From Bacteroidota bacterium (GTDB lineage Bacteria > Bacteroidota > Bacteroidia > Chitinophagales > Chitinophagaceae): a DNA stretch of 64,000 nucleotides. The stretch lies in contig JAFDXK010000005.1 in NCBI GenBank assembly GCA_018267965.1, forward strand, positions 1-64,000. The letters run 5' to 3'. The translations under genes and the position numbers were made by a program. Below are positions 44,126 through 51,607 of the stretch, piece after piece. Every line of letters begins with the position of its first letter. Position 1 is the stretch's first letter. Under the pieces are notes generated by a model that saw nothing but the letters and a program-made list of their open reading frames with translations, ran no database searches and was not told the DNA's origin.

Positions 44126-44533
44126 TTATTGTTGCGGAAATTTGCTGATGTCCATATAACATATTTCCCATTGGTGCCCATCGAGGTCAGCATAACTATG
44201 CTGGTACATCCAGCCGTGATCTGCAGGCTCTGCATATATAGTCCCACCTTTTTCTACTGCTTATCTCACCATGTCATCAACAGCTTCGCGACTATCAGCG
44301 TCTAATGCTATTAGCATTTCCGTTGATTTGTGTGCATCGCTTATAGCTTTTCGGGTAAAATCTTTAAAGCGGTCTTCAACCAGCAACATCACAAAGATGT
44401 TATCTCCCACTATCATGCAGGTTGCACTTTCGTCTGTGAACTGAGGATTGAATGTGTAGCCTAAGTGTGTAAAGAACTCAATTGACTTTTGCAGGTTCTT
44501 AACCGGCAGGTTTACAAAAATTTGTTTTGCCAT
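44126..44533 (-). pseudogene. VOC-family gene interrupted by an in-frame TAA
   Basis: The frame starts MAKQIFVNLPVKNLQKSIEFF and runs to codon 90, then meets TAA at 44263-44261. The same frame continues without shift as AVEKGGTIYAEPADHGWMY and then YADLDGHQWEICYMDI, the expected second half of a roughly 135-residue VOC lactoylglutathione-lyase-like protein, ending at TAA 44126-44128. A single AAA (Lys) to TAA change would explain it. The product is either dead, a 90-residue fragment, or read through. It is 12 bases after the GyrI-like gene. Confidence 0.8.
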
Positions 44534-44545
44534 TGTATATCAGTT

Positions 44546-44959
44546 TTAGTTGTTATTGAATTTATCATCTAATCGCACCATGCATATTACATCTTTGCCA
44601 TTCAGATATTGTTCTACACAAGCACCATTAGGGTCTATGCGAGTATCCTGCAACAATGATTGAAATGCCTTACCTATACTACTTTCATCTTTCTTCCAGT
44701 CAAGAATAGTATGCGCGATGTAAGTACCCTTTTTAATAATAAATACTTCACAGCCTTCCATTTGTTCACCTTCTTTTGCCTCAACTGCTGCTTTATACAC
44801 TATTGTATTTCTATCCGGACGAGATATACCGTAGAACATCCGGCCTATAGTATCTACTTTTTCTTCCAGCGTTTTAAAAGCCTTACCTATTCCCATCGGG
44901 AAAGATTCAGCTGTCACACATAATACACTTATGTCTTTATTTAAAATTACCTGTTCCAT
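44546..44959 (-). CDS. GyrI-like small-molecule-binding domain protein
   Basis: The protein is 137 residues. It starts QVILNKDISVLCVTAESFPMGIGKAF and ends with NGACVEQYLNGKDVICMVRL, fitting a GyrI-like/SRPBCC-type effector-binding fold. Family assignment is tentative. It begins the minus-strand group with the VOC genes and is divergent from the GlxA regulator, which may regulate it (inference). Confidence 0.55.
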   Translation of the reverse strand: MEQVILNKDISVLCVTAESFPMGIGKAFKTLEEKVDTIGRMFYGISRPDRNTIVYKAAVEAKEGEQMEGCEVFIIKKGTYIAHTILDWKKDESSIGKAFQSLLQDTRIDPNGACVEQYLNGKDVICMVRLDDKFNNN

Positions 44960-44979
44960 GTTATTGTACTATTATGATG

Positions 44980-45006
44980 CAAAGCTACTGTCGTTATTTG
45001 GGCAAA
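44980..45006 (-). promoter_or_regulatory. Promoter of the GyrI-like gene at 44.5 kb
   Basis: The minus strand has TTTG (45006-45003), 15 bases, then TAGCTTTG (44987-44980), a full -7 match 20 bases before the ATG. The spacing is shorter than the usual 17-23, so an activator may be needed. GACAG between the boxes is near a second copy of GCGACAG. Confidence 0.45.
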
Positions 45007-45035
45007 GTGAGGCGTAATTACGGCATTTAAAGTGG

Positions 45036-45066
45036 TTGTTTGCGACAGTGGGTATCCATACATTTG
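45036..45066 (+). promoter_or_regulatory. Promoter of the GlxA-type regulator, nearly leaderless
   Basis: TTG (45036-45038), 20 bases, then TACATTTG (45059-45066) fits the Bacteroidota promoter consensus. The ATG at 45071 lies only 4 bases further, so transcription should begin at or inside the start codon. Confidence 0.5.
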
Positions 45067-45070
45067 TAAT

Positions 45071-46051
45071 ATGGTACACATATCTATACTCGTTCCCAAA
45101 GGGGCAATACTGGCTAGTCTTGAAGGCTCTCGCCAATTGTTTTCACAGGTAAACAATATGTTTAAAATGAGGGGTGCTCCTGCACTGTTTGATGTGCAAC
45201 TGGTTGGGCTTACTAAAGAAACACCCACCAGTGGTGGTTTATTTACCGTTAATGCGACAGCATTGCTGAACGACGTAAAGAAAACCAACCTCATCATTAT
45301 CCCGGCTTTGGATGGTGATATGCAAAAAGCCATTGAAGAGAATAAAGAATTTGTGCCATGGATAGTAGACCAATATAAAAATGGTGCTGAGATTGCCAGT
45401 CTTTGCGTTGGTGCTTTCTTACTTGCTTCTACACAATTGGTTAACGGGAAAAAATGTGCTACACACTGGGTGGCAGAAAATGAGTTTCGTAAAATGTTCC
45501 CTGAAGTAGAACTGGTAACTGAGAAAATCATTACCGAAGAGAATGGTATATATACCAGTGGCGGTGCATTTTCATACCTTAACCTCATACTCCATCTAAT
45601 AGAAAAACATGCAGGACGCGAAATGGCCATACTGATAGCAAAAGTATTTGCCATACAACTGGAACGTGACAACCAATCTGCCTTTGTAATATTCCAGGGG
45701 CAGAAAGAGCATGAGGACGAATCTATCAAACAAGCGCAGGAATACATAGAATCAAATTATCGCGAGAAAACCACTGTAGACCAACTGGCATATATGTATG
45801 CCATCAGCCGTCGCAGTTTTGAACGCAGATTTAAAAAGGCCACTAACAATACTGTAGTTGAATATATACAACGCGTGAAGATTGAAGCTGCTAAAAAAGA
45901 ATTAGAAATGAGCCGTAAGAACGTAACTGAAGTAATGTATGAAGTTGGATATACTGATAATAAGGCTTTCCGTATGACATTTAAAAAGATAACGGGGTTA
46001 TCACCTGTTGAATACCGTAATAAATACAATAAAGAAGCGATTGCAGTATAA
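45071..46051 (+). CDS. GlxA-type regulator: DJ-1/PfpI domain plus AraC HTH
   Basis: The protein is 326 residues. The N-terminal DJ-1/PfpI-like domain has VHISILVPKGA and the nucleophile elbow SLCVGAFLLAS. The C-terminal AraC-type double HTH covers about the last 100 residues (TVDQLAYMYAISRRSFERRF and YTDNKAFRMTFKKITGLSPVEYR). GlxA-type regulators typically sense small metabolites. I choose the ATG at 45071, where the first conserved strand starts, instead of the upstream ATG at 45032. It is divergent from the GyrI-like/VOC group. Confidence 0.85.
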   Translation: MVHISILVPKGAILASLEGSRQLFSQVNNMFKMRGAPALFDVQLVGLTKETPTSGGLFTVNATALLNDVKKTNLIIIPALDGDMQKAIEENKEFVPWIVDQYKNGAEIASLCVGAFLLASTQLVNGKKCATHWVAENEFRKMFPEVELVTEKIITEENGIYTSGGAFSYLNLILHLIEKHAGREMAILIAKVFAIQLERDNQSAFVIFQGQKEHEDESIKQAQEYIESNYREKTTVDQLAYMYAISRRSFERRFKKATNNTVVEYIQRVKIEAAKKELEMSRKNVTEVMYEVGYTDNKAFRMTFKKITGLSPVEYRNKYNKEAIAV

Positions 46052-46074
46052 TCCGCAACCGCCTCTATTAATTA

Positions 46075-46563
46075 CTATTGCATTGATGTAAGATATTCTT
46101 CCAGCTGATCCATTGTACCGCCAAAGCCTTGCTCCATGCTTGCAAACATAGAACGATATGTTTCTTCCTGTGCTGCTGTAGCATTGATGGGGTGACCTTT
46201 TAGCGTGAGTGTAGTCACTCCATTTTCTTCCACAAGTGTAAGACGATTAAATATCTCTAATGGAAAATCAATAGGAAAAGGAGCTTTGCAAATATTGCCT
46301 TCTTCATCAGAAAATGAATTGACGAACTCTATCATGTCGGGTTCTACGATATTTCCGTAATGAAATACACCCCACATCATTTGTCCGTTGCCTTCCATTT
46401 TGTAATGAAATATACCACCGGGTTTGAAGTCCAGTTTTTGCACAGTTATCGGCATTCCTTTCGGGCCCCACCACGCAGCTAAAGCTTCTGCTGTTGCGAA
46501 TGCACCAAACACAAGTGATTTAGGTGCATTGAATTTTCGTACGATTGTTAATCCTTCTTGCAT
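46075..46563 (-). CDS. SRPBCC (AHSA1-like) protein
   Basis: A 162-residue START-like SRPBCC/AHSA1 domain: VRKFNAPKSLVFGAFATAEALAAWWGPKGM at the start, then strands and a long C-terminal helix EETYRSMFASMEQGFGGTMDQLEEYL. The cavity is expected to bind hydrophobic ligands. It is the third gene of an ArsR-led operon, 12 bases after the SRPBCC-VOC fusion gene. Confidence 0.85.
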   Translation of the reverse strand: MQEGLTIVRKFNAPKSLVFGAFATAEALAAWWGPKGMPITVQKLDFKPGGIFHYKMEGNGQMMWGVFHYGNIVEPDMIEFVNSFSDEEGNICKAPFPIDFPLEIFNRLTLVEENGVTTLTLKGHPINATAAQEETYRSMFASMEQGFGGTMDQLEEYLTSMQ

Positions 46564-46575
46564 ATCAGTTAGTAT

Positions 46576-47496
46576 TTATTTTGTTGCGTAATTCAGCATC
46601 CAGTTGATGCCATATTTATCTGTAATACTTCCAAAGAACGAACCAAAGAACATATCCTTCAATGGCATCGTTATTTCACCCCCTACAGATAATCCATCAA
46701 ATATGCGTTGTGTCTCTTCTCGTGTTTCAGGTTCCAGGCTAATGTGCATATTGTTACCTGATGTCAGTTTGAAACCCATGCTCTCAGGCGCATCCGTTGC
46801 CATCAGTATATGTCCGCCCAGTATGGGCAATTCTATATGCAGTATTAATTTCTTTGTCGCTTCATCCATCTCTGGCATACCTTCGTGTGCAGGGGCATCA
46901 CTCAAACGTTGAATACCACCGTTGAATTCTCCGCCAAAGACACTCCTGTAAAAATTAAATGCTTCTTCGGTATTGCCATTGAAATTGAGGTAGGTGCATA
47001 CCCGTGCCTTATTATTAGGTTTTAGTTGTGTGCGCAGGTCTTGTTGTGCTTTCAGGTATAGGTTCAGTTTATCTAAGTTTTGTTTCAACCCTTCATCTGC
47101 CTTGAATGTCTTCACTACCTGTATAAACTCTTCTTTACTGTCAAACAGCATATGCCAGTCAATATCTGTTTTATCACCCTGTGCATTAAACTGTATTGTA
47201 GCTCTGAACTTAGGACCAGAAACATGATCGAACACTATCTTCTTATGCTGAACAATTTCTTTGTAGATACTTCTATTCTTAAAATCAGTACCATCAGGCC
47301 CGTGCATCACAAAATCCCATTCACCTTCTGGCCTTACATCCATAGTAAAAATGGTATTGGTGAATCCGTTAGGCCCCCACCATTTGGCTATATGCTCAGG
47401 AGTAGTGAATACCTCCCAAACTAATTCTACAGATGCATTAAGTGTACGTGTGAGCCGCAGTTCGCGGTCATCTGTTTTATTTATTTCTGTTGTCAT
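46576..47496 (-). CDS. SRPBCC-VOC fusion protein
   Basis: The protein is 306 residues. Residues 1-150 are an AHSA1/SRPBCC domain (TRTLNASVELVWEVFTTPEHIAKWWGP, ending in a helix DEGLKQNLDKLNLYL). A Lys/Asn-rich linker (about 155-163) leads to residues 165-306, a PhnB-like VOC domain (VCTYLNFNGNTEEAFNFYRSVFGGEF, LKDMFFGSFFGSITDKYGINWML). Both domains are encoded separately elsewhere in this cluster. It is likely a two-cavity binding protein or enzyme. The start overlaps the ArsR gene by 20 bases. Confidence 0.85.
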   Translation of the reverse strand: MTTEINKTDDRELRLTRTLNASVELVWEVFTTPEHIAKWWGPNGFTNTIFTMDVRPEGEWDFVMHGPDGTDFKNRSIYKEIVQHKKIVFDHVSGPKFRATIQFNAQGDKTDIDWHMLFDSKEEFIQVVKTFKADEGLKQNLDKLNLYLKAQQDLRTQLKPNNKARVCTYLNFNGNTEEAFNFYRSVFGGEFNGGIQRLSDAPAHEGMPEMDEATKKLILHIELPILGGHILMATDAPESMGFKLTSGNNMHISLEPETREETQRIFDGLSVGGEITMPLKDMFFGSFFGSITDKYGINWMLNYATK

Positions 47497-47815
47497 TATT
47501 GCGTTCTGTTTTTAGTTTTTCTAAGTATGCTTCCAGCGAATCCAATTTGGCTTCCCAGAATTGTTTGTATTGCTGAATCCAGTCATTTACCTCGCTCAGC
47601 TTTTGCAGTTTGGCTTCTGCATAGCGTTCACGTCCTTGTTGCTTTACATCTATCAGCCCACACTCTATCAATATCTTCATGTGCTTGTAAATAGCTGCCC
47701 TGCTCACATCAAAGTTTTCTGATACGGTATTTACATTCAGCGGCTGTTCTGCCACCATACTCAGTATCGCCCTGCGTGTTGGGTCTGCTATCGCCTGAAA
47801 TACATCTCTTCTCAT
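47477..47815 (-). CDS. ArsR-family regulator
   Basis: A 112-residue winged-helix protein: QAIADPTRRAILSMVAEQPLNVNTVSENFDVSRAAIYKHMKILIECGLI. It lacks the Cys metal-site motif of classical ArsR and belongs to the group paired with AHSA1/SRPBCC genes. It heads an operon with the SRPBCC-VOC fusion and the SRPBCC gene. Two GAAACC-N4-GGTTTC palindromes directly upstream suggest autorepression. Confidence 0.85.
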   Translation of the reverse strand: MRRDVFQAIADPTRRAILSMVAEQPLNVNTVSENFDVSRAAIYKHMKILIECGLIDVKQQGRERYAEAKLQKLSEVNDWIQQYKQFWEAKLDSLEAYLEKLKTERNNDNRNK

Positions 47816-47820
47816 TAAAT

Positions 47821-47864
47821 GAAACCTTTTGGTTTCACAAATGTATATGAAACCTTTTGGTTTC
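47821..47864 (-). promoter_or_regulatory. Tandem ArsR operators
   Basis: Two identical 16-base palindromes GAAACCTTTTGGTTTC lie at 47821-47836 and 47849-47864, 28 bases apart from start to start. The nearer one is 5 bases from the ArsR start codon. This pattern fits binding of two dimers on about the same helix face. Confidence 0.8.
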
Positions 47865-47907
47865 CAAATATTTTTTTGATAAAATTTTAATACATCAGAT
47901 TCTTATG

Positions 47908-47915
47908 TATCTTTG
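47908..47915 (+). promoter_or_regulatory. -7 element of the PadR operon
   Basis: TATCTTTG matches TAnnTTTG and lies 24 bases before the PadR ATG. No TTG at standard distance was found. Confidence 0.45.
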
Positions 47916-47939
47916 TCTTAGGTAATTAACAGAGTTATT

Positions 47940-48281
47940 ATGATTTACTCCACCGAACTAATAAAAGGAACGCTTAAGACCATAGTGCTAAAGATGTTGG
48001 AAGACAACAAGAAGATGTATGGATATGAAATAACACAGCGTGTAAAAGAGTTGACATCAGATAAGATACAACTAACCGAAGGCGCATTATATCCTACTCT
48101 GCATGCACTGGAAGCTGAAGGTTTGCTGACCACTGAAATAGAATATATAGGTAAAAGAGTGCGTAAATATTACAGCCTTAGCCCTAATGGTAAAACCAAA
48201 TCGAAGGAGCGCGTAAATGAGTTGGCTGAATTTATGGACACGATGAAATTCTTACTGGACATTAAAACCAAGTTGGCATAA
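47940..48281 (+). CDS. PadR-family regulator
   Basis: A 113-residue PadR winged helix: LIKGTLKTIVLKMLEDNKKMYGYEITQRVKELTSDKIQ, then LTEGALYPTLHALEAEGLL and the wing RKYYSLSPNGK. The gene ends with TAATG overlapping the next start by one base. PadR proteins often control a membrane partner encoded immediately downstream, as here. Confidence 0.9.
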   Translation: MIYSTELIKGTLKTIVLKMLEDNKKMYGYEITQRVKELTSDKIQLTEGALYPTLHALEAEGLLTTEIEYIGKRVRKYYSLSPNGKTKSKERVNELAEFMDTMKFLLDIKTKLA

Positions 48282-49414
48282 TGTATTGCATCAGTGATGA
48301 GCAAATAGATTTTATCCTCAACGACATTAGACGTAATGGCGTTGAAAAGGAGGACCTGCAGTTAAACCTCTTGGATCATATCTGTTGCATCATTGAGCAA
48401 AACCTTGAAGACAACGGCAACTTCGAGGACTTCTATTCGCAGGTTATAAAAAAGTTTTACCACCAAAACCTGCATGAAATAGAAGAAGAAGCCGAGTTAT
48501 TACTAACATTCAAAAATTACTATGCAATGAAAAAAGTATTGATAACCACGGGTACCTTTTCTGCAGCTGCATTTGTGATGGGGTCTATCTTCAAAGCAAT
48601 GCACTGGCCAGGAGCAGGTGTACTACTTTGTTTGGCCATTCTTGTTACCTGTTTTATTTTCCTGCCTTTGTTCTACATATTGAAGAATAAAGAAGTAAAA
48701 ACGGGTCGCGAAAAATGGATGCTGGCATCAGGCACACTTACAGGCATATTGTATGCCCTATCTGTATTATTTGCTATCCAACATTGGCCGGGTGTAACGA
48801 TTCTATGGCTTACCACGGTAGTACTCTCATTTTTTGTATTCATTCCTCTTTATTTCTTCACAGGTATCAAACATACAGAAGCACGTTTTAATACCATTGT
48901 AACTACAGTATTGCTTGTTGGCGCTACAGGCTTACTGTTTACTATGATACGTGTACGCGACCCATTACCCATACAAATGTATGCCTATGTAAAAAGTGAG
49001 CACTTACTAAAGCATATGCAGGAACATTCGGCAAAGAATAACAATAGCCTGGCCATAGAGATCAATAAAAGTTGTGAAGCACTTAAAGCATCGTTGCTAA
49101 TACCTGAGATAGGTGTGTCGTCAATACCTGATGACTTTGAAAGCAGGAATATGGTCATTACAGAAAGGAGTATGACCGGAGTGTTTGGTATGGGGAAAAA
49201 CAAAGAGTTGCTGGAACAGCTAAAAGCAAATGTGCATAAGTACAATGCATCTCTGAGCAATACTGAATTACATATCCCTATCGACCATTCGGTACTGGAT
49301 ATGCCTCAAGACAAAATAGAGATGTTTAGCAACCTGGCTGTTCTCAACAACATTGTGCAAATACAAATGTTCCTTGCCAATAGCAAAAGTGCTACAGTGG
49401 CTTGCGCCAAATAA
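48281..49414 (+). CDS. HAAS-like/WPG-repeat membrane protein, PadR partner
   Basis: The protein is 377 residues. The N-terminal 85 residues are helical and acidic (SDEQIDFILNDIRRNGVEKEDLQ, LLDHICCII) like a HAAS domain, often found next to PadR regulators. About six membrane helices follow (residues 85-240), containing two FKAMHWPGAG/AIQHWPGV motifs like those of GldL. A soluble C-terminal part of about 130 residues completes it. The start overlaps the PadR stop (TAATG). Possibly a membrane sensor or partner of the regulator. A terminator follows. Confidence 0.7.
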   Translation: MYCISDEQIDFILNDIRRNGVEKEDLQLNLLDHICCIIEQNLEDNGNFEDFYSQVIKKFYHQNLHEIEEEAELLLTFKNYYAMKKVLITTGTFSAAAFVMGSIFKAMHWPGAGVLLCLAILVTCFIFLPLFYILKNKEVKTGREKWMLASGTLTGILYALSVLFAIQHWPGVTILWLTTVVLSFFVFIPLYFFTGIKHTEARFNTIVTTVLLVGATGLLFTMIRVRDPLPIQMYAYVKSEHLLKHMQEHSAKNNNSLAIEINKSCEALKASLLIPEIGVSSIPDDFESRNMVITERSMTGVFGMGKNKELLEQLKANVHKYNASLSNTELHIPIDHSVLDMPQDKIEMFSNLAVLNNIVQIQMFLANSKSATVACAK

Positions 49415-49434
49415 TTTTAAGATGGCGTATTGAA

Positions 49435-49468
49435 TATAGCCACCCGAAGGGGGTGGCTATATTATTCT
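49435..49468 (+). terminator. Terminator of the PadR operon
   Basis: A perfect 11-bp stem TATAGCCACCC/GGGTGGCTATA with a 5-base loop, followed by TTATTCTT. Part of it (TATAGC...GGCT) seems copied in front of the glycosylase gene. Confidence 0.8.
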
Positions 49469-49496
49469 TACTATATTTATTGTCTTAAACAAAGCT

Positions 49497-50783
49497 ATGT
49501 CAGACCGCAGAGGAACAAAACCCGTGTCAGGCGATAATCAAGCTGGTAAAAAACCATTCTGGAAAAACATTGGCCCGGGATTAGTTACCGGAGCCAGCGA
49601 TGATGACCCCTCGGGGATTGCTACCTATTCGCAATCGGGTGCACAGTACGGTACAAAATTGCTTTGGACTGCCTTAGCAACATACCCGCTGATTGTTACG
49701 ATACAAGGTATGTGCGCACGCATAGGACTAGTAACTAAGAAGGGCCTTATAGGTGTTATACGTCAATATTACCCCAGGTATATCTTGTACTTTATTATAC
49801 TGTTGAGTTTCCCGTCTATTACACTCAATATAGGAGCTGACATTGCAGGTATGGGAGCTGTAGCCAACCTGTTAGTACCGTCTGTACCTTCTTTTGTTTT
49901 CTCTATTGTCTTTACTGCAATACTGATGTACGCCATCATATTCTGGAAATACGAAAGGATTGCTATGGTGTTGAAGTGGCTGTGCATAGTACTATTTGGG
50001 TACATACTCATTCCATTTATGGCAAAAACCGACTGGACTAGTGCATTACGCGATACACTAATACCCACCATACAGTTAGACAAAGATTACTTTATGGCCA
50101 TTGTGGGCATCTTGGGCACTACCATTTCTCCGTATTTATTCTTTTGGCAGGCTTCGATGGAAGTAGAAGAAGCCATTCATAAAAAACTAGTTGTCGATAA
50201 ACGTGTAATAGCTGACATGGAGTTTGACACACGCGGAGGGCTACTATTTACCAACATTGTATTTTACTTTATTGTTCTGGCTACGGGCAGTGTGTTGTTT
50301 ACACATGGCGTACATAATATCAATACAGTAGACGAAGCAGCACAGGCATTAAAACCACTGGCAGGAGATAATGCATACATATTGTTCTCTATCGGAGTGT
50401 TTGGAACAGGTGCTTTAGCAATACCTGTTCTGGCAGGTTCCTTAAGCTACATGATGGCAGAGACTTTCGACTGGAAAGAAGGGCTCGACAATACATTTGC
50501 CCAGGCAAAAGGTTTTTATATAACCATTATCATTTCTCTATTGGTAGGACTGTTTGTACAGTTTTCGGGCATCAACCCTGTTAAAGCATTAATATACACA
50601 GCAGTATTATATGGCATAGTAGCGCCATTCCTCATAGCCATCATTCTGCATGTTTGTAACAATAAAAAAATATTAGGTGAGTATACGAATACCCTCAGAA
50701 CTAATGTATGGGGTATTATAACATTATTGGTGATGACAGTAGCTGCAGGTGTATTGATCTTCTTCCTGGTGAAAGGCGGATAA
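49497..50783 (+). CDS. NRAMP-related divalent metal transporter
   Basis: A 428-residue protein with about 11 membrane helices of the NRAMP (LeuT) fold. Helix 1 has DDDPSG (Asp35-37, Pro38), in place of the canonical DPGN. In helix 6 the canonical metal-ligand Met (A-x-x-MPH) is replaced by TTISPYLFFW (Ser211-Pro212). It therefore belongs to a divergent NRAMP-related clade whose substrate may differ from Mn2+/Fe2+. The 5' region (36 bases plus about 16 codons) is similar to that of the glycosylase gene downstream. Confidence 0.8.
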   Translation: MSDRRGTKPVSGDNQAGKKPFWKNIGPGLVTGASDDDPSGIATYSQSGAQYGTKLLWTALATYPLIVTIQGMCARIGLVTKKGLIGVIRQYYPRYILYFIILLSFPSITLNIGADIAGMGAVANLLVPSVPSFVFSIVFTAILMYAIIFWKYERIAMVLKWLCIVLFGYILIPFMAKTDWTSALRDTLIPTIQLDKDYFMAIVGILGTTISPYLFFWQASMEVEEAIHKKLVVDKRVIADMEFDTRGGLLFTNIVFYFIVLATGSVLFTHGVHNINTVDEAAQALKPLAGDNAYILFSIGVFGTGALAIPVLAGSLSYMMAETFDWKEGLDNTFAQAKGFYITIIISLLVGLFVQFSGINPVKALIYTAVLYGIVAPFLIAIILHVCNNKKILGEYTNTLRTNVWGIITLLVMTVAAGVLIFFLVKGG

Positions 50784-50850
50784 AAATTTCAGCGGTTATA
50801 GCTAAGGCAGCTTTATTATTCTTGCTATATTTATCGCATTATACAACGTT

Positions 50851-51399
50851 ATGTCATATTGCAGAGCCATAGAAACTATGTCGGGTGATAAGCAGGCACT
50901 TCATAAAGCTTATCACGACCATTTATACGGATTCCCGATAGCAGAAGATAATGAATTGTTTTGCCGATTGGTATTGGAAATCAATCAGGCAGGCCTTAGT
51001 TGGGAAACAATATTGAAAAAAGAACCTTCATTCCGCAAAGCGTATCACAATTTCAACATCAAAAAAGTAGCATCATATACAGACAAGGATATAGAGCGTT
51101 TACTGAGCGACTCTGGCATTATACGCAACAGGCTTAAAATAAACGCTGCAATCGAAAATGCTAAGTCTATACTGGTTATTCAAAAAGAATATGGCTCATT
51201 TGGTAAATGGCTGGAGCAGCATCACCCCAAAACAAAAGAAGAATGGGTGAAGCTCTTTAAAAGGACTTTCCGCTTTACCGGTGGAGAAATTGTAAATGAA
51301 TTCCTGATGAGCGCAGGCTACCTGCCAGGAGCACATACAGAAGATTGCCCGATTTATAAGAAGATACTCAAGGCAAAACCGATGTGGAAGACAAAATAA
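50851..51399 (+). CDS. tag: DNA-3-methyladenine glycosylase I
   Basis: A 182-residue helix-hairpin-helix-type glycosylase of the Tag family. It shows AYHDHLYGFPIAEDNELFCRLVLEINQAGLSW, the RNRLKINAAIENAKSIL helix and GGEIVNEFLMSAGYLPGAH, with His/Cys of the zinc site near the termini (CRAIE, HTEDC). It removes alkylated adenine from DNA. It is downstream of the NRAMP-related gene (67 bases), whose 5' region it resembles. Confidence 0.85.
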   Translation: MSYCRAIETMSGDKQALHKAYHDHLYGFPIAEDNELFCRLVLEINQAGLSWETILKKEPSFRKAYHNFNIKKVASYTDKDIERLLSDSGIIRNRLKINAAIENAKSILVIQKEYGSFGKWLEQHHPKTKEEWVKLFKRTFRFTGGEIVNEFLMSAGYLPGAHTEDCPIYKKILKAKPMWKTK

Positions 51400-51405
51400 T
51401 TTTTT

Positions 51406-51421
51406 TGGCATAGTTATTGCT
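51406..51421 (+). promoter_or_regulatory. Possible sigma-54 promoter
   Basis: TGGCATAGTTATTGCT matches TGGCACG-N4-TTGCW with two changes and has the diagnostic GG-N10-GC spacing. It lies 187 bases before the TPR gene, or just ahead of a 25-codon frame (51449-51526) starting MRLNITYRF. A weaker relative (TTTTTTGGCATAG) is at 12431-12443. Confidence 0.45.
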
Positions 51422-51607
51422 ACAATAGGAATACTTATTTTTTATTACATGCGTCTGAATATAACATATCGTTTCTCTGGCATTGCATCGCAAAGCGGAC
51501 GCATGGGTGTTGCCTTCCATTATTAGGTAGCTCAGTATCACAAGTGCGCCCGCACAATAAGGCAGTTCTGCCACAATTTTCATTATTAACAGTTAAAGAA
51601 TTCAGCT

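Noticed and set aside
44947..45747. A 266-codon minus-strand frame opposite the GlxA-type regulator
   Set aside because: The plus-strand product has clear DJ-1 and AraC domains; the antisense protein is Ser/Cys-rich without family features.
51368..51583. A 71-codon minus-strand frame overlapping the end of tag
   Set aside because: Its last part is antisense to the glycosylase gene, and composition and context do not support it.
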